A stretch of DNA of 42,825 nt from an uncultured Clostridia bacterium (GTDB lineage Bacteria; Bacillota; Clostridia; Monoglobales; Monoglobaceae): positions 1 through 42,825 of the forward strand of contig CANQBQ010000017.1 of the NCBI GenBank assembly GCA_947589045.1, read 5' to 3'. Position numbers and translations under genes: made by a program. This document shows positions 36,549 to 42,825 of this stretch, piece by piece. Under the pieces are notes generated by a model. That model was not told the DNA's origin. It was given only the letters and a program-made list of their open reading frames with translations, and searched no databases. Positions within the stretch are counted from its first letter, which is position 1; every line of letters starts with the position of its first letter.

Positions 36549-37682
36549 ATGTCTGACATAAAATTCGGAAATATTCCGTCGCCGTCTTACGTTATAGACG
36601 AGGAGCTTTTGGAGGAAAATTTAAAGACGCTGAAATATGTCGAGGAGCGGGCGGGCTGCAAAATCCTGCTCGCGCTCAAAGCGTTTTCAATGTACTGCGA
36701 ATTTCCGCTCATACGAAAATATTTGAGCGGCGCAACCGCAAGCGGGCTTTACGAGGCGCGACTCGCGCGCGAGGAGATGGACAAAGAGGTACACATCTAC
36801 TCTCCCGCTTACGATATGCGCGATTTTGACGAGATACTCGGCTGCTGCGACCACATCATATTTAACTCGTGCTCCCAGTGGGAAAAATTCAAGGATAAAG
36901 TCAAAGGCGCGGACAGACATATAGAGTGCGGTCTGCGCGTAAATCCCGAATATTCCGAAATAGAAACGGATATTTACAACCCCTGCTTTGACGGCTCGCG
37001 GCTCGGCACTACGCTTTCAAACCTTGACGAGAGTATTCTCCCCGAGCTTGACGGACTTCATTTTCATACTATGTGCGAACAGGGGGCGGACACGCTGGAG
37101 CGCACCTTAGCCGTGTTTGAAGAAAAGTTCGGGAAGTACATTCCGCATATGAAATGGGTGAACTTCGGCGGAGGGCATCACATAACAAGGCGTGGTTACG
37201 ACATTGAGCTTCTTATAAAGCTTATAAAGGATTTCAAAGCAAAATACGGCGTCGAGGTGTACTTGGAGCCGGGCGAGGCGGTCGCGCTGAACTGCGGCTA
37301 CCTCGTCGCTACTGTCCTGGACGTTGTGAAAAACGGCATTGAGACAGCAATTTTGGACGCGTCTGCGGCGTGTCATATGCCCGATGTGCTTGAAATGCCG
37401 TACAGACCTAACATTATCGGCGCGGGCGAGCCGAACAAAAAAAAGTACACCTACCGCCTCGGAGGTCCGACCTGTCTTGCGGGAGACGTTATAGGCGACT
37501 ACTCGTTCGACAAGCCGCTAAAGAGCGGCGACACTCTGGTGTTTTGCGATATGGCGATATACACTATGGTAAAGAACAACACCTTCAACGGTATGAAGCT
37601 CCCTTCGATAGTCACGTGGCGCGGCAGCGAGGGAAAAGTTATAAAGCACTTCGGCTACGAGGACTTTAAACGGAGAATATGA
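36549..37682 (+). CDS. nspC: Carboxynorspermidine/carboxyspermidine decarboxylase
   Basis: A 377-residue PLP-dependent alanine-racemase-fold decarboxylase that turns carboxyspermidine into spermidine. The PLP lysine is Lys44 in LLALKAFSMY. Other active-site parts are LDGLHFHTMCEQ, WVNFGGGHHIT, VYLEPGEAVA and LDASAACHMPDVLE, with RLGGPTCLAGDVIGDYSFD near the end. The ATG at 36549 has TGAGGAG upstream, overlapping the CASDH stop. The pair forms a two-gene operon closed by a bidirectional terminator. Confidence 0.96.
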   Translation: MSDIKFGNIPSPSYVIDEELLEENLKTLKYVEERAGCKILLALKAFSMYCEFPLIRKYLSGATASGLYEARLAREEMDKEVHIYSPAYDMRDFDEILGCCDHIIFNSCSQWEKFKDKVKGADRHIECGLRVNPEYSEIETDIYNPCFDGSRLGTTLSNLDESILPELDGLHFHTMCEQGADTLERTLAVFEEKFGKYIPHMKWVNFGGGHHITRRGYDIELLIKLIKDFKAKYGVEVYLEPGEAVALNCGYLVATVLDVVKNGIETAILDASAACHMPDVLEMPYRPNIIGAGEPNKKKYTYRLGGPTCLAGDVIGDYSFDKPLKSGDTLVFCDMAIYTMVKNNTFNGMKLPSIVTWRGSEGKVIKHFGYEDFKRRI

Positions 37683-37684
37683 CA

Positions 37685-37716
37685 AAAAACGCGGTAATTT
37701 TCATTACCGCGTTTTT
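37685..37716. terminator. Bidirectional terminator between nspC and speB
   Basis: AAAAACGCGGTAAT (37685-37698), a 4-base loop and ATTACCGCGTTTTT (37703-37716) form a perfect stem with T-runs on both strands. It serves the two convergent polyamine operons. Confidence 0.93.
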
Positions 37717-37725
37717 ATTTTTACT

Positions 37726-38580
37726 TTATTCCGAAAACGCCAACAGCATTTCGCGCAGAATTTTGCACGCGGCGGCTGTTGACGCGCCGCTTTGGTCGTA
37801 GTGCGGCGAAAGCTCGTTTATGTCAAAACCGACTATGTTAAGCCCCCTTAATTTAAGCACCGCGTCCAGAAGCTCGCAAAAGGTAACTCCGCCCGGCTCG
37901 GGCGTACCCGTTCCCGAAAACACCGACGGGTCAAGCACATCCAAATCGAGAGAAAAGTAAACCGGCTTTCGGGCGAGCTCCTTTATCACATCGTCGAGCG
38001 TGTCAAAATTGAATTTCCGAGTTATAATATGCTCTTTGCCCCACTCAAACTCCGACCTGTCGCCAGAGCGAATACCGAACTGATATATCTTTCGGTCGCC
38101 AGTCATTTCCCACACGCGGCGCATAACGCAGGCGTGGGAGAGCTTTTCGCCGAGATATTCGTCTCTGAGGTCGGCGTGAGCGTCAAAGTGGATTATATTG
38201 AGGTCGGGATATTTTTTAAATACCGCCCTGACAGCACCGAGCGTGACAAGATGCTCCCCGCCTATCATACACGGGATTTTTTTATCCGCCAGAATATCCG
38301 CCGTGAACCGCTCTATCTGACTGAGCGCTGCTTCGCTGTTGCCGAAGCAAAGCTCCAAATCGCCGCCGTCGAACACCGATATATCCTCAAGGCTCTTATC
38401 CTGATACGGGCTGTACGTCTCAAGCCCGTATGACTCAAGTCTCATAGCCGAGCTTGCGAACCTCGCGCCGGGGCGAAACGAAGTAGTGGAGTCGAACGGT
38501 GCGCCGAAAACGACGGTTGACGCCTCGCCGTACTCGCTGTCACAGCCCATAAACACCGATATGTTTTTATCCTTATTCAT
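37726..38580 (-). CDS. speB: Agmatinase
   Basis: Hydrolyses agmatine to putrescine and urea. The 284-residue ureohydrolase carries the two-manganese site: the His in GGEHLVT, the Asp/His residues of HFDAHADLRDEY, and the Asp residues of SLDLDVLDPSVFSGTGTPEPGG. Preference for agmatine over arginine is inferred from the neighbouring arginine decarboxylase and spermidine synthase. The ATG at 38580 lies inside the end of speE (8-base overlap), with AAGGAG upstream. It ends the speD-speA-speE-speB operon. Confidence 0.94.
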   Translation of the reverse strand: MNKDKNISVFMGCDSEYGEASTVVFGAPFDSTTSFRPGARFASSAMRLESYGLETYSPYQDKSLEDISVFDGGDLELCFGNSEAALSQIERFTADILADKKIPCMIGGEHLVTLGAVRAVFKKYPDLNIIHFDAHADLRDEYLGEKLSHACVMRRVWEMTGDRKIYQFGIRSGDRSEFEWGKEHIITRKFNFDTLDDVIKELARKPVYFSLDLDVLDPSVFSGTGTPEPGGVTFCELLDAVLKLRGLNIVGFDINELSPHYDQSGASTAAACKILREMLLAFSE

Positions 38581-39427
38581 CTTCCAAAAGCTCCTTAACA
38601 TAGTTCGGAATTGCAAACGCGCCGCGGTGCAGCTCCGTGTTGTAATATTTTGTCTTAATTCCGAGCGCGTTCCACGCGTCGGCGTTCAAATCCCGCACGG
38701 GGTCGTATTTTTTTGAAGCGAAGCCGAAAAGCCAGTGTCCCGACGGATACGTCGGCATATGGAACTGATACACCGAGCTTTTGTCGAAAAACAGCTTTAT
38801 GCTCTTGTGTGCGCGGCTCATAGCCTTGGCGTAATTTTCGTAATACGGCGTTTCGTGCTGATTAACCAAAATTCCGTCCTCTTTCAGCGCCTTATGGCAG
38901 TTGCCGTAAAACTCGCGCGTGAACAAGCCCTCGCCCGGTCCGAACGGGTCGGTGGAGTCCACGATTATCAAATCGTACTCCCCCACCTTGGAGCGGATAA
39001 ACTTCAAGCCGTCCTCATAATATACGAAAACGCGGGGGTCGTCGAGCTTGCACGCGGTAAACGGCAAATGCTCCCGACACGCGTCAACTACCATTTTATC
39101 TATCTCGGTAACGTCGATGCGCTCAATGGTTTTGTAGCGCGTAAGCTCGCGTATCGTGCCGCCGTCGCCCGCTCCGATTACCAGCACCTTCTTTATATCG
39201 GGGTTAACCGCCATAGGAACGTGAGTTATCATCTCGTGATAAATAAACTCGTCCTTTTCGGTGACCATCATATACCCGTCGAGCGACAAAAATCTCCCGA
39301 ACTCCTTTGAATAAAATATGTCTATCCTCTGAAATTCGGACTGCGCCGAATATATCTGCCTGTCCACCTTTATCGAAAATCTGACATACGGCGTATGATT
39401 TTCGGTGTACCAAAGCTCAGTCTCCAT
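38573..39427 (-). CDS. speE: Spermidine synthase (polyamine aminopropyltransferase)
   Basis: Transfers an aminopropyl group from decarboxylated S-adenosylmethionine to putrescine, giving spermidine. The 284-residue protein has the N-terminal beta-domain (LWYTENHTPYVRFSIKV), GYMMVTEKDEFIYHEMITHVP, the nucleotide-binding VLVIGAGDGGTIRELTRY and the catalytic VDSTDPFGPGEGLF region. The ATG follows the speA stop directly, with GAGGAG inside speA as ribosome site. Confidence 0.97.
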   Translation of the reverse strand: METELWYTENHTPYVRFSIKVDRQIYSAQSEFQRIDIFYSKEFGRFLSLDGYMMVTEKDEFIYHEMITHVPMAVNPDIKKVLVIGAGDGGTIRELTRYKTIERIDVTEIDKMVVDACREHLPFTACKLDDPRVFVYYEDGLKFIRSKVGEYDLIIVDSTDPFGPGEGLFTREFYGNCHKALKEDGILVNQHETPYYENYAKAMSRAHKSIKLFFDKSSVYQFHMPTYPSGHWLFGFASKKYDPVRDLNADAWNALGIKTKYYNTELHRGAFAIPNYVKELLEDE

Positions 39428-40894
39428 CTATCTCAACTCCTCAACAACTTTTATATTCTCAATTTTCGCATCTTCGGTTCCTGTCATAAAGCAGCCCTTT
39501 CCCTTGGCGTACAAAATATACTCGACCGCCTCGGCAGTAACCCTCTCACCCGGCGCGAGAATGGGTATTCCCGGAGGATAGCACATAATAAACTCGCCGC
39601 TGACCTCGCCTACCGCGTCCTTCAGAGCCAACGAGCGTTTGGGCGAATAAAACGCCTCCTGCGGAGAAAGCACGACCCTCGGAGATATGTACTCGTTTTC
39701 AAGCATACCCACCGGCTCTTTGGAATACAGCCGCTTTATTTCGGACAAAGACGATATGAGCCTCTCCAGTTCAAGGCTTCTGTCGCCCACCGAAATTATG
39801 GCGAGCATATTGCCTATATCTCCGAACTCTATCTGTATGCCGTACTCGTCGCGCAGTATATCATATACCTCGATGCCCGCAAGACCCGTGTCCCGCGTGT
39901 GAACCGACAGCTTTGTATCGTCAAAATCATAGAACGCGCCGCCGTCGATAAGCTCCCGCCCGAAGGCGTAAAATCCGCCTATCTTATTGATTTCGCCGCG
40001 CGTGTAATCCGCAAATCCGCAGACCTTTTTAAAAATCTCGGCGCCGTTTAAGGCGAGATTTCGCCTTGAAATATCGAGAGACGAAAGCAGCAGATATGAC
40101 GCGCTCGTGGTCTGGGTTATATTTATGATTTGCCGCACGTATCCCGCGTTTACCGAGCCCGAGCAGAGCAGAAACGAGCTTTGGGTAAGGCTTCCGCCCG
40201 TTTTGTGCATACTCACCGCCGCCATATCCGCACCCGCTGCCATCGCGGAGACGGGCATATTCTCGCCGAAGTAAAAATGCGTGCCGTGCGCCTCGTCGAC
40301 CAGCACCGTCATTCCCGCATCGTGCGCCGACCGTACTATACGCTTTAAATCCGAGCATACTCCGTAATAGGTCGGGTTGTTCACCAGAACCGCCTTTGCG
40401 TCGGGATTTTTCTCTATCGCACGCTCCACGTCCTCGGCGGACATTCCGAGCGGTATTCCGAGCCTTGAGTTTATTCCCGGATTGACGTAAACAGGGATTG
40501 CGCCGCTCAAAATAAGCGCGTTTATCGCGCTGCGGTGTACGTTGCGCGGCATAATTATCTTGTCGCCCTTACCTACGCTCGAAAGCACCATAGCCTGCAC
40601 CGCAGACGAGGTGCCGTTTACCATAAAGAACACGTTTGCCGCGCCGAACGCGTCGGCGGCAAGCTCCTCCGCCTCCTTTATAACGCCCACGGGATTGCTG
40701 AGGTTATCGAGCGGCTTCATCGAGTTTACGTCCACGCTGAGGCAAGCCTCTCCCAAAAATTCGGTGAGACCGCGGTTCCCGCGCCCCTGCTTGTGACCCG
40801 GGACGTCGAACGACACTATCCTTTTATCCTTATATGCTTTGAGCGCCTCGTATATAGGCGCTCTGTGCTGTTTTGAAATATTCAAATTTACCAC
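39428..40894 (-). CDS. speA: Arginine decarboxylase (Orn/Lys/Arg family, fold type I)
   Basis: A 488-residue PLP enzyme of the short Orn/Lys/Arg decarboxylase group found in Bacillus and Clostridia. Key sites are FDVPGHKQG at the start, the PLP lysine Lys231 in SMHKTGGSLTQSS, and Asp200/His203 in VLVDEAHGTHF; the C-terminal PPGIPILAPGE is also typical. Arginine as substrate is inferred because agmatinase and spermidine synthase follow in the same operon; lysine or ornithine cannot be excluded from sequence alone. The start is GTG at 40894 with a weak ribosome site; TTG at 40885 is an alternative. It lies 6 bases after speD. Confidence 0.92.
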   Translation of the reverse strand: MVNLNISKQHRAPIYEALKAYKDKRIVSFDVPGHKQGRGNRGLTEFLGEACLSVDVNSMKPLDNLSNPVGVIKEAEELAADAFGAANVFFMVNGTSSAVQAMVLSSVGKGDKIIMPRNVHRSAINALILSGAIPVYVNPGINSRLGIPLGMSAEDVERAIEKNPDAKAVLVNNPTYYGVCSDLKRIVRSAHDAGMTVLVDEAHGTHFYFGENMPVSAMAAGADMAAVSMHKTGGSLTQSSFLLCSGSVNAGYVRQIINITQTTSASYLLLSSLDISRRNLALNGAEIFKKVCGFADYTRGEINKIGGFYAFGRELIDGGAFYDFDDTKLSVHTRDTGLAGIEVYDILRDEYGIQIEFGDIGNMLAIISVGDRSLELERLISSLSEIKRLYSKEPVGMLENEYISPRVVLSPQEAFYSPKRSLALKDAVGEVSGEFIMCYPPGIPILAPGERVTAEAVEYILYAKGKGCFMTGTEDAKIENIKVVEELR

Positions 40895-40900
40895 CCGAAA

Positions 40901-41713
40901 TTACTTGTCATATATATTCATACCGCTGAAAATCTCAATCATCTCACGCCTTAAATTTTCGGTTATTTCAAGGCGCGTCTTTGGTGCAAGCTCGTATACG
41001 TCGGTTTTAAACAAATAGTTCTGCAAAACTATCTCCTTTATCAAGAGCTTTGTGTGAAAGATGTTCGACTGATAGATGTTTATGTCCATCGCGTCGTACC
41101 TTTTGAGATTTTCGGCTTTTATGTAGTCCTGAATAGACGAAATGTTATGCTCCATAAAGCACTTTTTGCCGTTTATCTCACGGGTAAATCCGCGCACGCG
41201 GTAGTCTATCGTAATGATGTCCGAGTCGAAGCTCTCGATGAGGTAATCGAGGGTCTGAAGCGGCGAAATTTGCCCGCAGGTCGAAACGTCTATATCCACT
41301 CTGAACGTGGCGATACTGTTGTCGGGATGATATTCGGGATATGTATGCACCGTGAGGTGGCTCTTGTCGAGATGCCCCACAATTACCTCTTTCATATCCG
41401 AAAGAGACTTTCCCGCAAAATTGCAGGACGGGTCTATCAAATCCCTCGGCACTATTTTTTCGGACACAAGCAAATTAACACTCGCACCCTGCGGGTCGTA
41501 GTCCTGCTTTGAAATATTGAGCACGTGAGCGCCTATCATCTCGGTCAGGTCACACAAAATTTTGGTGAGCCTGTCTGAGTTATATTGCTCGTCGATATAC
41601 GAGATATAATCCTTCATTTCACGCTCTGTCTTTGCATAGCAAACGTCATACAGATTATAGCTCAGCGTTTTTGTCAAATTATTAAAGCCGTACAGCTTAA
41701 GTCTGTTTTCCAA
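40901..41713 (-). CDS. speD: S-adenosylmethionine decarboxylase proenzyme (E. coli type)
   Basis: Makes decarboxylated S-adenosylmethionine, the aminopropyl donor for SpeE. The 270-residue protein is of the long Escherichia type rather than the short Bacillus/Thermotoga type. LKLYGFNNLTKTLSYNLYDVCYAKT lies at the start. The self-cleavage site is HLDKSHLTVHTYPE, with Ser118 becoming the pyruvoyl group. TFRVDIDVSTCGQISPLQTLDYLIESFDSDIITIDYRVRGF follows. I chose the TTG at 41713, which has GGGAG 5 bases upstream and matches the family start; a GTG four codons earlier (41725) is possible. A strong promoter lies at 41767-41795. Confidence 0.96.
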   Translation of the reverse strand: MENRLKLYGFNNLTKTLSYNLYDVCYAKTEREMKDYISYIDEQYNSDRLTKILCDLTEMIGAHVLNISKQDYDPQGASVNLLVSEKIVPRDLIDPSCNFAGKSLSDMKEVIVGHLDKSHLTVHTYPEYHPDNSIATFRVDIDVSTCGQISPLQTLDYLIESFDSDIITIDYRVRGFTREINGKKCFMEHNISSIQDYIKAENLKRYDAMDINIYQSNIFHTKLLIKEIVLQNYLFKTDVYELAPKTRLEITENLRREMIEIFSGMNIYDK

Positions 41714-41766
41714 CCCTTCTCCCACGACCTTTCCGCAGTCAACCTGATTATTAGATTATTAAGGCA

Positions 41767-41795
41767 ATTATACAGTACCGCGCCCGAAATGTCAA
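41767..41795 (-). promoter_or_regulatory. Promoter of the speDAEB operon
   Basis: On the minus strand TTGACA (plus 41790-41795), 17 bases, TATAAT (plus 41767-41772) is a perfect sigma-A consensus with TG before the -10 box. Confidence 0.85.
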
Positions 41796-41812
41796 GACGT
41801 TTGACCGTTTTA

Positions 41813-41841
41813 CACACAAAATACGCGTGCGGCATAATATA
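41813..41841 (+). promoter_or_regulatory. Candidate sigma-K promoter of dpaA
   Basis: CAC (41813-41815), 17 bases, CATAATATA (41833-41841) fits the sigma-K pattern AC...CATAnnnTA. Dipicolinate synthase genes are known sigma-K targets in Bacillus. It fires away from the vegetative speD promoter. Confidence 0.6.
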
Positions 41842-41885
41842 TTAGTGACACGGAAAGTAAAATTATTGAATTTGGGGGAATTTTT

Positions 41886-42770
41886 ATGAACAAATCACTT
41901 TCTTTTTCGTTTATAGGAGGCGATCTTCGGCAGATTTACGCCGCCAACGCCCTCTCGAGAGACGGTTACAACGTGAAATGTCTCGGTATGGACAGCGAAC
42001 ACGCGCCCGACCTTGAGAAAACCGTTGCTGTTTACAAGGACGTTGACAGTCTTATAAACGACGCCGACATTGTGGTTCTCCCGCTTCCGTGCTCCACAGA
42101 CTCGGAAACCGTGAACGCACCTCTCGTCGACAGCCCTATATACATACACAGTGTTATGAAAAAGCTGTCGCCGAGACAGCTGCTGCTTGTGGGAAAGCCG
42201 AGTAAATCGGTAACGGCTATGGCAGACCTCTACAACGCGCATCTCATAGATTACGCCGAGCGCGAGGAGCTCAGCGTCCTGAACGCCGTTCCCACTGCGG
42301 AGGGCGCCATCGCCGTCGCCATGCAGGAAACGCCGTACACCATACACTCGTCAAAAATCGCCGTCGTCGGCTACGGACGTATAGGCAAAATTCTCGCGCA
42401 CGACCTCGCCGCGCTCGGCGCGGACGTGACAACGTTTGCGAGAAAGTACGAGGACTTTGCGTGGAGCAAGGTAAATTCTCTGCGCTGCGCTCACACGGGC
42501 GACCTTGCCGAGCATACGGGCGAGTTTGACATTATATTTAACACGGTGCCGAGCAGGGTGTTTGATTTCAAGGCAATCTCAAATATGCGCGACGACTGTA
42601 TGATAATCGACCTCGCCTCAAAACCGGGCGGGGTAGACCTTGAAACCGCCGGAAAGCTCGGCAAAAAGGTTATATGGCTTCTCTCGCTTCCCGGAAAAGT
42701 CGCCCCGAAAACCGCGGGAGAAATAATCAAGAATACCATCATAAACATTTTAAATGAACTGGGGGTGTAA
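41886..42770 (+). CDS. dpaA: Dipicolinate synthase subunit A
   Basis: With DpaB it oxidises the product of dihydrodipicolinate synthase to dipicolinic acid in the mother cell; the acid is then packed into the spore core. The 294-residue protein has FSFIGGDLRQIYAANALSRDGYNV at the start, PLPCSTDSETVNAPL, and a Rossmann domain opened by IAVVGYGRIGKILAHDLAALGADV (about 158-182). NTVPSRVFD and IDLASKPGGVDLE are typical of the family. The ATG has GGGGGAA upstream. The next gene starts 3 bases after its stop. Confidence 0.96.
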   Translation: MNKSLSFSFIGGDLRQIYAANALSRDGYNVKCLGMDSEHAPDLEKTVAVYKDVDSLINDADIVVLPLPCSTDSETVNAPLVDSPIYIHSVMKKLSPRQLLLVGKPSKSVTAMADLYNAHLIDYAEREELSVLNAVPTAEGAIAVAMQETPYTIHSSKIAVVGYGRIGKILAHDLAALGADVTTFARKYEDFAWSKVNSLRCAHTGDLAEHTGEFDIIFNTVPSRVFDFKAISNMRDDCMIIDLASKPGGVDLETAGKLGKKVIWLLSLPGKVAPKTAGEIIKNTIINILNELGV

Positions 42771-42772
42771 AA

Positions 42773-42825
42773 ATGGAAATTAAGGACGCAACCGTCGGCT
42801 TCGCGATAACCGGCTCCTTTTGTAC
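42773..42825 (+). CDS. dpaB: Dipicolinate synthase subunit B, 5' end only
   Basis: The window ends after 17 codons. MEIKDATVGFAITGSFC matches the flavoprotein-like start of DpaB (SpoVFB), and GGGGGTG lies 5 bases before the ATG. Position directly after dpaA supports the assignment. Confidence 0.85.
   Translation, partial: MEIKDATVGFAITGSFC

Overview
The window is chromosomal DNA from an endospore-forming member of the Clostridia (phylum Bacillota), probably a gut or anaerobic lineage. The evidence is a complete spoIIIAA-AH operon, dpaA with the start of dpaB, the ftsY-ylxM-ffh-rpsP-khpA-rimM-trmD cluster, the nusB-xseA-xseB-ispA order, strong Shine-Dalgarno sequences with many TTG/GTG starts, and sigma-A type promoters. 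No rRNA, tRNA, CRISPR array or insertion-sequence transposase was recognised.

Bases 1-2830 are an eroded, rearranged prophage remnant. It holds a YjcQ-like protein, two scaffold-like gene starts that face each other and break off at a shared junction near base 660, a 5'-truncated MuF minor head protein carrying a polymorphic-toxin (type 50-like) C-terminus, a 77-codon downstream gene that may be its immunity gene, and a 42-codon gene. Between the last gene and the toxin lie divergent promoters, a palindrome and several stem-loops. A Fic protein with its own promoter and terminator (2852-3763) sits at the chromosomal edge of this segment.

Bases 3797-6941 (+) carry a TRAP (mtrB) homologue, pyruvate kinase, an acyl-CoA thioesterase and a CDP-alcohol phosphotransferase (pgsA). 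A shared bidirectional terminator closes this block.

Bases 6946-31290 lie entirely on the minus strand. In transcription order they encode: spoIIIAA-AH (channel between mother cell and forespore); an Asp23 protein; nusB, xseA, xseB, ispA; smc and ftsY; ylxM, ffh, rpsP, khpA, rimM, trmD; a membrane-anchored zinc-ribbon/beta-propeller protein; nadD, yqeK, an LCP-family cell-wall ligase, rsfS and leuS. Internal promoters are visible before the Asp23 gene, ylxM and the propeller gene.

Bases 31506-35159 (-) encode a large secreted GH95-type glycosidase. Bases 35336-41713 form a polyamine locus. CASDH and nspC (+) converge on speD-speA-speE-speB (-), so two routes from putrescine to spermidine lie side by side. 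Divergent from speD is dpaA-dpaB (dipicolinate synthase), with a good sigma-K-like promoter, running off the end of the window.
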